From: CAZQEZ01 sp964592475
GTDB lineage: Bacteria; Bacteroidota; Bacteroidia; Cytophagales; Cyclobacteriaceae
NCBI GenBank assembly: GCA_964592475.1
Contig: CAZQEZ010000202.1
Location: 1 to 6,875 of the forward strand
DNA: 6,875 nucleotides
Direction: 5' to 3'
The translations under genes and the position numbers were made by a program. A model generated the notes under the pieces. It ran no database searches. It had not been told where the DNA came from and worked only from the letters and a program-made list of their open reading frames with translations. This document shows, piece after piece, positions 1 to 6,703 of this stretch (positions are counted from its first letter, which is position 1; each line of letters opens with the position of its first letter).

Positions 1-40
1 TTAAGGAGGGGGAAGTCCGCTGGCGGACAGGGGGTGGTTA
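1..40. repeat. Partial GC-rich dispersed repeat at left window edge
   Basis: A GC-rich patch in otherwise AT-rich DNA. It has a G-rich tract (5-12), a small inverted repeat GTCCGC-TG-GCGGAC (15-28), and a second G-rich tract CAGGGGGTGG (28-37). The order GGA-GGGGG-AA-GTCCGCT closely matches GGAGAGGGGG-AAA-GTCTGCT at 6853-6872, and CAGGGGGTG recurs at 6707-6715. It is therefore the right-hand part of the same repeat family seen at the other end of the window. It lies just downstream of the tex stop codon. No reading frame is evident. A role as terminator or REP-like element is possible but not shown. Confidence 0.65.
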
Positions 41-132
41 AAAAGCAAATATTCTTTCTATGATTATCATAAAATTGAAATATTTTAAGAGTGAATCCTT
101 TCATCTTGTAATTACCAAATTTCATGATTTTT

Positions 133-2397
133 TTATTTAAATTTATTCTTTAGCATATTTAGTTTTTCGTTAAAATCCATTTCAGGTTCCTGTTTTGGTT
201 TTGGCTTAGACTTTGTTTGTTGCTTAGGCTTACCACTCTTTTTCTTTGGTGCAGCTTGTTCAAACGGGTTAGCTTTCATACTAAGTGATATTCGCTTACG
301 GGGAATATCCACCTCCATCACAGTTACATTTACTTTTTGGTGTACTTTAACTACCTCCGCCGGATTACTTACAAAATTGTCAGACAAATGGCTGATATGA
401 ACCAACCCATCCTGATGTACGCCCACGTCCACAAATGCACCAAAATTAGTGATGTTGGTTACAATACCTGGCAATTGCATCCCGGTTTGTAAGTCGCTAA
501 CTTCATTTACGCCCTCTTTGAAAGCAAATACTTCGAATGACTCCCTGGGATCGCGACCAGGCTTGGCCAATTCTTTCATTATATCTTCCAACGTTGGCAA
601 ACCTACTGTTTCTGTTACATACTTTTTCAAATCCACTTTGGCTCGCAACGATGAATTTTTAATCAAATCATCTATAGAACAATTCAAATCTTTTGCAATT
701 TTCTTCACTACATGATAGCTCTCCGGGTGAACCGAACTGGCGTCCAATGGATTAGTAGCTTCATAAATGCGTAAAAAGCCAGCTGCTTGCTCAAAAGCCT
801 TGTCGCCCATACGAGGAACTTGCCTCAAGCTATCTCTATCTTTAAATGGGCCGTTACTATTACGATACTCCACAATGTTTTGTGCCAGTTGTGGCCCCAA
901 TCCGGAAACATAAGTTAGTAGTTGCTTACTAGCTGTATTCACCTCTACACCTACTTTGTTTACACAGCTCACTACCACATCGTCCAGACTATTTTTCAAG
1001 AGTGTTTGATCTACATCATGCTGGTATTGCCCTACTCCAATCGATTTAGGATCAATTTTTACTAGTTCTGCCAATGGGTCCATTAATCTACGACCAATGC
1101 TTACCGACCCTCGCACCGTCACATCTTGATCAGGAAACTCTTCTCGTGCCACATCTGATGCTGAATAAACAGAAGCACCACTTTCATTTACCATCACAAT
1201 GATCACATTTTTAGGTAAATCCAAGCCACGAACAAAAGATTCTGTTTCTCTGCTAGCCGTCCCATTACCAATAGCAATTGCTTCAATGTTGTACTGCTGA
1301 ACAAAATGCTTAACCAAAGCCGCGGATTCCATTGTTTTCTTTTGTGGTTCGTTGGGATAAATGGTAGCATTATCTACCAATTTGCCCTGTTTATCCAGGC
1401 ATACTACCTTGCAGCCGGTACGAAAACCCGGGTCAATTGCCAACACTGCTCTTTGCCCCATGGGTGCCGACATCAATAACTGACGTAAATTATTAGCAAA
1501 AACTTCAATGGCTTCTTCATCAGCCAGTTTTTTCGATTTTAACCTAATTTCAGTTTCCATGGAAGGCTTTAATAGCCGCTTATAACCATCTTTTATAGCT
1601 TCTTTTACTATTTGCGCAGCCTCCGAATTATTTTTTAAAACCGCATTTTCTAACACAAAAACAGCATCCTCTTCATTTGGGGCGGTATCGAGCATCAATA
1701 TCATTTCTTTCTCACCTCGCCTCATGGCCAGCACCCGGTGAGAGGGTGCTTTCGAAATATCTTCTTCCCATTCGAAGTAGTCTTTATATTTTTGACCTTC
1801 TTCTTCTTTACCCGTGATTATCTTGGCTTTATACTGGCCTTTGGCCCAAAACAGATCACGCGTTTTAGCTCTTATTTCAGCATTTTCATTTATCCATTCG
1901 GCTATGATATCATTGGCTCCTGTTATGGCCTCGGTTTCGCTGGCTACACCTTTTTCTTCATCTACATACTTGCTGGATGCAACCTTTACATCAAAATCAT
2001 CCTGTTCGAATATTCTCTTGGCCAGAGGCTCAAGTCCTTTTTCTTTGGCAATGGTAGCCCTTGTTCGTTTTTTGGGTTTGTATGGCAGATAAATGTCTTC
2101 CAAAACAGCCATAGTTTCTGCAGCGTTTATTTTATCTTCCAATTCCTTGGTTAGCTTACCTTGCTCTTTTATAGATTTGAGAATGGCTTCCCTACGCTTA
2201 TCAAGGTCACGTAGTTGCACAACCCTATCTCTGATGTGCGTAATGGCTACCTCATCCAAACTACCGGTCATTTCTTTTCGGTACCGAGATATGAAAGGAA
2301 CTGTTGCACCTTCATCCAATAATTTTGCGGTAGCAGCTACCTGAGACTTTTTAATAGATAATTCTTCAGCAATCTTTTCAATATGTAGTTGATTCAT
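133..2397 (-). CDS. tex: Tex-like S1 RNA-binding transcription accessory protein
   Basis: A complete 754-residue protein of the Tex/YhgF family, cytoplasmic nucleic-acid-binding proteins linked to transcription and RNA metabolism; the eukaryotic relative is Spt6. The order of parts is canonical. The helical Tex N-terminal region covers about 1-190 and includes FISRYRKEMTGSLDE near 35-49. The YqgF/RuvC-like domain starts near 316 with AIDPGFRTGCK and continues through GNGTASRETE (378-387) and NESGASVYSAS (404-414). A DPLAELVKIDPKSIGVGQYQ block lies at 440-459. Helix-hairpin-helix DNA-binding motifs lie at about 480-545. An S1 domain lies at about 639-708 with GIVTNITNFGAFVDVG. A Lys/Pro/Gln-rich basic tail (717-737) precedes a short acidic/helical end. 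Length matches the family. The ATG at 2397 is preceded by A/T-rich sequence without a Shine-Dalgarno, normal for Bacteroidota. It is divergent from the thioredoxin gene and seems monocistronic within the window. The family assignment is very secure; the precise cellular role in this phylum is less so. Confidence 0.97.
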   Translation of the reverse strand: MNQLHIEKIAEELSIKKSQVAATAKLLDEGATVPFISRYRKEMTGSLDEVAITHIRDRVVQLRDLDKRREAILKSIKEQGKLTKELEDKINAAETMAVLEDIYLPYKPKKRTRATIAKEKGLEPLAKRIFEQDDFDVKVASSKYVDEEKGVASETEAITGANDIIAEWINENAEIRAKTRDLFWAKGQYKAKIITGKEEEGQKYKDYFEWEEDISKAPSHRVLAMRRGEKEMILMLDTAPNEEDAVFVLENAVLKNNSEAAQIVKEAIKDGYKRLLKPSMETEIRLKSKKLADEEAIEVFANNLRQLLMSAPMGQRAVLAIDPGFRTGCKVVCLDKQGKLVDNATIYPNEPQKKTMESAALVKHFVQQYNIEAIAIGNGTASRETESFVRGLDLPKNVIIVMVNESGASVYSASDVAREEFPDQDVTVRGSVSIGRRLMDPLAELVKIDPKSIGVGQYQHDVDQTLLKNSLDDVVVSCVNKVGVEVNTASKQLLTYVSGLGPQLAQNIVEYRNSNGPFKDRDSLRQVPRMGDKAFEQAAGFLRIYEATNPLDASSVHPESYHVVKKIAKDLNCSIDDLIKNSSLRAKVDLKKYVTETVGLPTLEDIMKELAKPGRDPRESFEVFAFKEGVNEVSDLQTGMQLPGIVTNITNFGAFVDVGVHQDGLVHISHLSDNFVSNPAEVVKVHQKVNVTVMEVDIPRKRISLSMKANPFEQAAPKKKSGKPKQQTKSKPKPKQEPEMDFNEKLNMLKNKFK

Positions 2398-2427
2398 TAG
2401 TTATAATAGTTTTACACAAAAGTGGCA

Positions 2428-2453
2428 CAAAAATAATAAAAAGGAGAAAGCAA
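2428..2453 (-). promoter_or_regulatory. Candidate Bacteroidota-type promoter for tex
   Basis: On the minus strand TATTTTTG (2428-2435) fits the Bacteroidota -7 element TAnnTTTG exactly, about 30 nt upstream of the tex ATG. A TTG (complement of 2451-2453), inside a run of T, lies 15 nt further upstream. That is slightly shorter than the usual spacing of about 17-23. In AT-rich DNA such matches arise by chance, so this is only a candidate. Confidence 0.35.
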
Positions 2454-2512
2454 AAAACATTTGAATATTTTTTACCTGAAAATTACTAAATGCTCCTTTA
2501 CTAATAAGGCAC

Positions 2513-2536
2513 TTGACAAAGTATTTATTAATTTTG
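2513..2536 (+). promoter_or_regulatory. Candidate promoter for the thioredoxin gene
   Basis: TAATTTTG (2529-2536) is an exact match to TAnnTTTG and ends 16 nt before the ATG at 2553, which implies a very short 5' leader. The nearest upstream TTG (2513-2515, within TTGACA) is only 13 nt away, shorter than the typical spacing. The -7 element is convincing in sequence; the -33 partner is weak. Confidence 0.33.
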
Positions 2537-2552
2537 TACAAATTATAAAAAG

Positions 2553-3134
2553 ATGAAAAAGAAGAAGTCTTTAAAAAGAGAGCTGATTGAGTGGGGAGTT
2601 TTCTTAGGTATAATAGCAACCTTGTACTTTACCGGTATGCATACGGAAGTAATAGGCTTTTTACAAAGAGGAGTGCTTAAAACCGGGATTATAAAGCCAG
2701 ATATGGAACAGCAGGAAAATTTACCTAACGCTAGCTATAATTTAAAATTGGTAAATAAGAATGGTGAGGTATTAGATTTTGAAAATTTAAAAGATAAAAC
2801 AATTTTTATAAATTTTTGGGCTACATGGTGTCCCCCTTGTATTGCCGAAATGCCAGAAATTCAAAATCTTTATGAAGATGTTCAAGATAAGGAAAATATT
2901 GTGTTTGCACTCATCAGTTTGGATGAAGATGAAGAAAAAGCCTGGCAATTTGTGGAGAAAAAAGGCTATACTTTTCCCGTATACCGCCTGGCATCCAATT
3001 TACCCAATGTTTATAGCAGCCAATCAATCCCCACAACATTTGTAATTTCTCCCTCCGGAAAAATAGCTGCCGAACATCGAGGTATGGCTAGTTATGACAA
3101 TGATAAATTTAGAAATTTTTTACTTACACTCTAA
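2553..3134 (+). CDS. Membrane-anchored TlpA/ResA-like thiol-disulfide oxidoreductase
   Basis: A 193-residue thioredoxin-fold protein. The N-terminus is strongly basic (MKKKKSLKRE), followed by one hydrophobic segment at about 14-28 (GVFLGIIATLYFTG). I see no lipobox and no clear signal-peptidase site, so it is probably a signal-anchored protein with its catalytic domain in the periplasm. The redoxin domain spans about 61-193, with the active site WCPPC at 92-96 inside FINFWATWCPPCIAEMP and the cis-proline loop SIPTTFV at 158-164. WCPPC is typical of the TlpA/ResA/CcmG group, which reduces protein disulfides, for example in cytochrome c maturation or oxidative-stress handling. The actual substrate cannot be told from the sequence, and no cytochrome-maturation or DsbD-like gene lies nearby. 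The segment HTEVIGFLQRG after the anchor looks like a conserved feature of Bacteroidota members (from memory). It is divergent from tex and 119 nt upstream of glgX. The start is the first ATG, right after the A-rich ATAAAAAG. Confidence 0.92.
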   Translation: MKKKKSLKRELIEWGVFLGIIATLYFTGMHTEVIGFLQRGVLKTGIIKPDMEQQENLPNASYNLKLVNKNGEVLDFENLKDKTIFINFWATWCPPCIAEMPEIQNLYEDVQDKENIVFALISLDEDEEKAWQFVEKKGYTFPVYRLASNLPNVYSSQSIPTTFVISPSGKIAAEHRGMASYDNDKFRNFLLTL

Positions 3135-3177
3135 AGATTAGAAATCGCAAATGTCACAAATAGATGGAGATAAAGGC

Positions 3178-3185
3178 TATTTTTG
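3178..3185 (+). promoter_or_regulatory. Possible -7 promoter element for glgX
   Basis: TATTTTTG matches TAnnTTTG and lies 68 nt upstream of the glgX ATG, in the 119-nt gap after the thioredoxin stop. I see no TTG at the expected distance upstream. I also see no strong terminator between the two genes, so read-through from the thioredoxin gene is an alternative. Confidence 0.25.
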
Positions 3186-3253
3186 AAACTTTTTCTTGAT
3201 AGATAACAATTTTTACTCAATTAATTTATACTTATAAACCAAACCTATTTTTA

Positions 3254-5392
3254 ATGGAAAATTATGAAACCTGGCCCGGGAAGCCTTATCCTTTAGGTGC
3301 TACCTGGAATGGCAAAGGCGTAAATTTTGCTTTGTTTGCTGAAAATGCCACCGGAGTAGAATTGTGTTTGTATGATTCGACCGACGCCGCGGAAGAATCC
3401 CATCGCATAAAATTAACGGAAAGAAGCCACCAGGAGTGGCATATATTCTTACCATGGGTGAAACCGGGGCAATTGTATGGTTTCAGAGTGCATGGTCCTT
3501 TCGATCCAGAAAATGGATTAAGATTCAATGCTAATAAATTATTAATCGACCCTTATGCCAAAGCCATTGCCGGTACAGTCAATTGGCACGACTCTCTTTT
3601 TAGCTATAAAATAGGCAATAAAAAAGAAGACCTCTCATTCAACCCTAATGATAGCGGTCCATTTTTACCGAAGTGTGTAGTAGTTGACTCAAGCTACAAT
3701 TGGGAAGGAGATGAGCATTTAAATATTCCGCTTCACGAAACCATCATTTATGAATTGCACGTAAAAGGTTTTACTTACCAGCATCCAGATATACCTGAAG
3801 AAATAAGAGGCACCTATTCAGCACTTGCACACCCCATCACTATTGATTATTTAAAATCCCTGGGCATTACTGCCGTGGAATTGATGCCTATTCATCATTT
3901 TGTTGCCGACAGGCATTTAGTAGAGAAAGGTTTGACCAACTACTGGGGCTATAATTCATTGGGGTTTTTTGCCCCTGATGTTAGATACGCTGCAAATGGG
4001 GTAATGGGCGAGCAAGTTACTGAATTTAAAGACATGGTGAAAGCGCTGCACAAAGCGGGCATTGAAGTCATTCTTGATGTAGTTTATAATCATACGGCAG
4101 AGGGTAATCACATGGGGCCAACCCTATCCTTTCGTGGCAACGACAATTTAAGCTATTACCGTACGGTAGCTGAAAATCCTCGATACTACATGGACTACAC
4201 CGGCACTGGCAATACCCTCAATATGATGTCACCAGGTGTATTGCGCATGATTATGGATAGTTTGCGTTACTGGATTACTGAAATGCATATCGATGGTTTT
4301 CGTTTCGATCTTGCCTCCGCACTGGCTCGAGAGCTCCATGAAGTAGATCGATTGGGAGCATTTTTCGATATAATTCATCAGGACCCTTTAATTTCACAAA
4401 CCAAGCTAATAGCCGAACCCTGGGATGTGGGAGAAGGTGGCTATCAAGTTGGCGAGTTTCCGGCTGGATGGGTAGAATGGAACGGAAAATATCGCGATTG
4501 TATGCGAGATTATTGGCGTGGAGAAGACAGTGTAATCGGCGAATTTGCCAACCGACTTACCGGAAGTTCTGATCTTTATATGGACGACTGGCGTAAACCC
4601 ACTGCAAGTGTCAATTTTATTACAGCTCATGATGGCTTTACCTTAAATGATCTGGTATCCTATAATGAAAAGCATAACGAAGACAATCAGGAAGGAAATA
4701 ACGATGGAGAAGATCATAATCGATCATGGAATTGCGGCGTAGAGGGACCTACCGACGATCAGAAAATAAAAAATTTGCGTACCCGGCAAAAACGTAATTT
4801 TCTTACTACTTTATTTCTATCGCAAGGAGTGCCTATGCTAGTGGCCGGAGATGAGTTTAGTCGCACACAGCATGGCAATAACAACGCGTATTGCCAGGAT
4901 AATGAAATAAGCTGGCTCGACTGGCAAGGAAAAGACAATGAATTGCTGGAATACACGAAAAATCTTATTCGCTTGCGTAAGGAACATCCCATTTTTTGTA
5001 GAAGACGCTGGTTTCAGGGGTTACCGATAAAAGGTAAAAACGTGACCGATATTGCCTGGTTTTTACCGGAAGGCGAAGAAATGGAAGACTATCATTGGGA
5101 AGAAACCTATGCCAAATCATTAGCTGTATTTTTGTATGGTCAGGGTATTAGATCCAAAGGTAGCAATGGGGAGGTGGTAAAAGATGACAGCTTTTACCTG
5201 ATGTTTAATGCACATCATGAAACGCTACCTTTCAAATTACCAGGTGAACGATGGGGCAAAAAATGGATCCGGATTTTAGATACTAATCAAGATACCTTAG
5301 ATACAGAAGAAGCAGTTGCTCATCCCGAAGAAACAATTCAAGTGGCGGGTCGATCTATGATGATGATGATGAATCCAAGAAAGCAAGATTAG
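3254..5392 (+). CDS. glgX: Glycogen debranching enzyme GlgX (GH13 isoamylase type)
   Basis: A 712-residue cytoplasmic enzyme predicted to hydrolyse alpha-1,6 branches of glycogen, classically the short limit branches left by glycogen phosphorylase. The N-terminal CBM48-like domain (about 8-130) starts with the family signature YPLGATWNGKGVNFALF. The GH13 barrel follows, with YELHVKGFT near 166-174. All four conserved regions are present: DVVYNH (275-280), GFRFDLA with nucleophile Asp352 and Arg350 (348-354), AEPWD with acid/base Glu388 (387-391), and TAHDG with His459 and the stabilising Asp460 (457-461). A C-terminal beta domain ends near 707. Length is slightly above E. coli GlgX (about 657). 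ATG 3254 is the first start after an in-frame TAG at 3200-3202. No other glycogen gene (glgA, glgB, glgC, glgP) is in the window, so this is a stand-alone copy. One oddity is five consecutive Met (702-706) near the C-terminus. TreX/isoamylase-type specificity is the main alternative. Confidence 0.95.
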   Translation: MENYETWPGKPYPLGATWNGKGVNFALFAENATGVELCLYDSTDAAEESHRIKLTERSHQEWHIFLPWVKPGQLYGFRVHGPFDPENGLRFNANKLLIDPYAKAIAGTVNWHDSLFSYKIGNKKEDLSFNPNDSGPFLPKCVVVDSSYNWEGDEHLNIPLHETIIYELHVKGFTYQHPDIPEEIRGTYSALAHPITIDYLKSLGITAVELMPIHHFVADRHLVEKGLTNYWGYNSLGFFAPDVRYAANGVMGEQVTEFKDMVKALHKAGIEVILDVVYNHTAEGNHMGPTLSFRGNDNLSYYRTVAENPRYYMDYTGTGNTLNMMSPGVLRMIMDSLRYWITEMHIDGFRFDLASALARELHEVDRLGAFFDIIHQDPLISQTKLIAEPWDVGEGGYQVGEFPAGWVEWNGKYRDCMRDYWRGEDSVIGEFANRLTGSSDLYMDDWRKPTASVNFITAHDGFTLNDLVSYNEKHNEDNQEGNNDGEDHNRSWNCGVEGPTDDQKIKNLRTRQKRNFLTTLFLSQGVPMLVAGDEFSRTQHGNNNAYCQDNEISWLDWQGKDNELLEYTKNLIRLRKEHPIFCRRRWFQGLPIKGKNVTDIAWFLPEGEEMEDYHWEETYAKSLAVFLYGQGIRSKGSNGEVVKDDSFYLMFNAHHETLPFKLPGERWGKKWIRILDTNQDTLDTEEAVAHPEETIQVAGRSMMMMMNPRKQD
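5357..5371 (+). repeat. (ATG)5 trinucleotide microsatellite inside glgX
   Basis: Five tandem ATG codons encode Met702-Met706, eleven residues from the product's C-terminus. The repeat is in frame, so gain or loss of a unit would change length without a frameshift. Its position fits the last beta-strand of the C-terminal domain, where hydrophobic residues are expected after the conserved GRS. Confidence 0.85.
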
Positions 5393-5413
5393 TTTACAAA
5401 AGTTCAGTTTTGC

Positions 5414-5444
5414 TTGATTTGAATAAAGCAAATGTGTAATTTTG
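5414..5444 (+). promoter_or_regulatory. Bacteroidota-type promoter for the greA-HIT operon
   Basis: TTG (5414-5416), then 20 nt, then TAATTTTG (5437-5444). Both elements and the spacing fit the Bacteroidota consensus TTG-N17-23-TAnnTTTG, and this is the best-spaced match in the window. Transcription would begin at about 5449-5452, giving an unusually long leader of roughly 160 nt before greA. A weak inverted repeat (TTTGCTT 5409-5415 with AAGCAAA 5426-5432) overlaps it and could be an operator or chance. Prediction only. Confidence 0.5.
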
Positions 5445-5522
5445 TTTCCATATTTTTATCAAATACGTTGCAAAACGTTTTTAGCAAAAAGAACAATCTG
5501 AATTTATTTTAATCCGTTAAAA

Positions 5523-5540
5523 ATGGAAAAATGCAGATGA
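5523..5540 (+). other. Five-codon mini-ORF in the greA leader (speculative)
   Basis: ATG GAA AAA TGC AGA TGA would encode MEKCR. The ATG is preceded by the A-rich GTTAAAA, like other starts in this window. The stop codon's last base is the first base of the hairpin at 5540-5560, an arrangement reminiscent of leader peptides. An ORF this short can easily occur by chance. Confidence 0.15.
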
Positions 5541-5572
5541 CGGTTTCGAAAGGAGGCCGTTATTTTTATTTT
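5540..5572 (+). terminator. Terminator-like hairpin between glgX and greA
   Basis: ACGGTTTC (5540-5547) can pair with GAGGCCGT (5553-5560) as an 8-bp stem with two G-U pairs and the 5-nt loop GAAAG (5548-5552). A T-rich tail (5561-5572) follows. It could end glgX transcripts. If the promoter at 5414-5444 is used, it lies inside the greA leader, 49 nt before the ATG, and could act as an attenuator. Stem stability is moderate because only the outer four pairs are all Watson-Crick in a GC-rich run. Confidence 0.45.
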
Positions 5573-5609
5573 ATATGCATTTGACAATAAAAAATTTATA
5601 ATTAAAAAT

Positions 5610-6083
5610 ATGTCACAAGTATCGTATTACACAAAAGAAGGCTTAGAGAAATTAAAAACCGAATTGCACGAGTTGAAAACCAAAGGTCGCTCTGACATTT
5701 CCAAACAAATAGCAGAAGCTCGTGATAAAGGCGACTTAAGCGAGAATGCAGAATATGATGCTGCCAAAGATGCTCAAGGATTATTGGAACTAAAAATTTC
5801 AAAATTGGAAGAAGTAGTAGGTCAGGCACGCGTGATTGATGAATCTAAAATTGACACCAGCAAAGTTTCAATATTAAGTAAAGTAAAAATAAAAAATAAA
5901 AAAAATGGAGCCGCCTTTTCTTATACTATTGTATCTGAAGAGGAAGCTGATTTAAAAGCTGGGAAAATCTCTATTAAATCTCCAATAGGGAAAGGACTGA
6001 TTGGCAAAAAAGTAGGTGATACCGCAGTGGTGAAGGCGCCTGCGGGTAGTATGGAATTTGAAATAGTTGACATTAGTTTATAA
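5610..6083 (+). CDS. greA: Transcript cleavage (elongation) factor GreA
   Basis: A complete 157-residue GreA. It binds backtracked RNA polymerase through the secondary channel and stimulates cleavage of the 3' end of the transcript, which restarts stalled complexes. The N-terminal coiled-coil hairpin covers about 8-75. Its tip motif GDLSENAEYDAAK (41-53) carries the acidic residues Asp42 and Glu45, equivalent to Asp41 and Glu44 of E. coli GreA. The C-terminal FKBP-like domain (about 80-157) includes the typical SPIGKGLIGKKVGD (124-137). Length equals the family norm (about 158). The start ATG follows the A/T-rich ATAATTAAAAAT without a Shine-Dalgarno. A candidate promoter lies at 5414-5444 and a terminator-like hairpin in the leader. 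The HIT gene begins 2 nt after the stop, so the two are almost certainly one transcript. Confidence 0.97.
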   Translation: MSQVSYYTKEGLEKLKTELHELKTKGRSDISKQIAEARDKGDLSENAEYDAAKDAQGLLELKISKLEEVVGQARVIDESKIDTSKVSILSKVKIKNKKNGAAFSYTIVSEEEADLKAGKISIKSPIGKGLIGKKVGDTAVVKAPAGSMEFEIVDISL

Positions 6084-6085
6084 TT

Positions 6086-6478
6086 ATGGCCACTTTATTT
6101 ACCAAAATAATAAACAAAGAAATACCAGCACATATCGTTGCCGAAGACTCCAACAATATTGCTTTTTTAGATATTAACCCGCTGGCAGAAGGACATGTAT
6201 TAGTAGTTCCCAAAAAAGAAGTAGATTACTATTTTGATTTGGAAGACCAGGATTATAACCGGCTCAATTTATTTGCTAAAAAAGTGGCTAAGGCCATTGA
6301 GGCATCCGTAAGTTGCCAACGTGTGGGTGTGGCCGTTGTAGGCCTGGAAATACCCCATACTCATATACACCTGGTACCGCTTAATACCATGAATGACATC
6401 AACTTCAACAAGCAGAAACTAGCGCTTAGCGAAGATAAAATGAAAGCAATTGCAGATCGGATAAGAGAAAATTATTGA
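6086..6478 (+). CDS. HIT-family (HINT-like) nucleotide-binding protein
   Basis: A 130-residue histidine-triad protein, cytoplasmic. The start FTKIINKEIPAHIVAEDSN and the segment FLDINPLAEGHVLVVPKKEV are typical of the HINT branch, which hydrolyses nucleoside phosphoramidates and related adenylated substrates. The catalytic triad motif H-x-H-x-H is HTHIHLV at 91-97 (His91, His93, His95). The usual Gly before the motif is Pro90, preceded by GLEIP. The N-terminal CxxC zinc site of some HIT proteins is absent. It starts 2 nt after the greA stop, implying transcriptional and perhaps translational coupling; as I recall, greA followed by a HIT gene is a recurring pair in Bacteroidota. The substrate in this organism cannot be inferred. 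Confidence 0.94.
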   Translation: MATLFTKIINKEIPAHIVAEDSNNIAFLDINPLAEGHVLVVPKKEVDYYFDLEDQDYNRLNLFAKKVAKAIEASVSCQRVGVAVVGLEIPHTHIHLVPLNTMNDINFNKQKLALSEDKMKAIADRIRENY

Positions 6479-6703
6479 ATGTTTTTCAGCAAGTGCGGTA
6501 TGGCGGTGTATTGATAGTTTGAAATATTAACTTTATTTCATGCCAGAATCAATTCTTTTTAGGCTCTATGTGAAATCGTGTGGATAGTTGAATTTCAACT
6601 TATTGTTTGTTATTTTATTATTTTCACAATCTACATAATACATAATTAAATGCTTAGTTGGTTTAAGCCTAATGTCTGTGCTATTTCACCACCCTGTTAC
6701 TCC
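6479..6703. other. Non-coding AT-rich stretch after the HIT gene
   Basis: I see no supported gene or RNA here on either strand. The longest ATG-started frame I noticed on the plus strand (from 6540) is only 15 codons. Weak inverted repeats are present: TGAAATA (6520-6526) with TATTTCA (6534-6540), and the palindrome at 6586-6600. The GC-rich repeat cluster begins right after this stretch. Confidence 0.5.
6586..6616 (+). terminator. Possible weak terminator of the greA-HIT operon
   Basis: AGTTGAA-T-TTCAACT (6586-6600) is a perfect 15-nt palindrome and can fold as a 5-bp stem with a 5-nt loop. A T-rich stretch (6601-6616) follows. It lies 107 nt after the HIT stop. The stem is short and AT-rich, so its strength as a terminator is doubtful; a protein-binding site is an alternative. 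Confidence 0.25.

Noticed and set aside
59..71. TATGAT-T-ATCATA palindrome downstream of tex
   Set aside because: It is short and AT-rich and has no T-tract in the tex direction, so it is probably chance and not a terminator.
1738..2154. 138-codon plus-strand open frame opposite tex
   Set aside because: It lies wholly within the well-supported tex gene. Its product is rich in Phe and Ile, as expected from the antisense of Lys/Glu-rich codons, and shows no recognisable domain.
2401..2619. 72-codon minus-strand frame across the tex/thioredoxin gap
   Set aside because: It begins inside the thioredoxin gene on the opposite strand, resembles no known protein, and covers both candidate divergent promoters.
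5472..5490. AAAACGTTTT and TTTTT-AGC-AAAAA inverted repeats in the greA leader
   Set aside because: The stems are nearly all A-T and mutually exclusive, which is expected by chance in such AT-rich DNA.
5581..5602. TTGACA and TATAAT just before greA as a sigma-70 type promoter
   Set aside because: The two hexamers are only 10 nt apart, far from the 17 nt needed. The primary sigma factor of Bacteroidota also uses a different consensus.
6540..6587. 15-codon ORF after the HIT gene
   Set aside because: It is very short, with no recognisable product or sign of selection.
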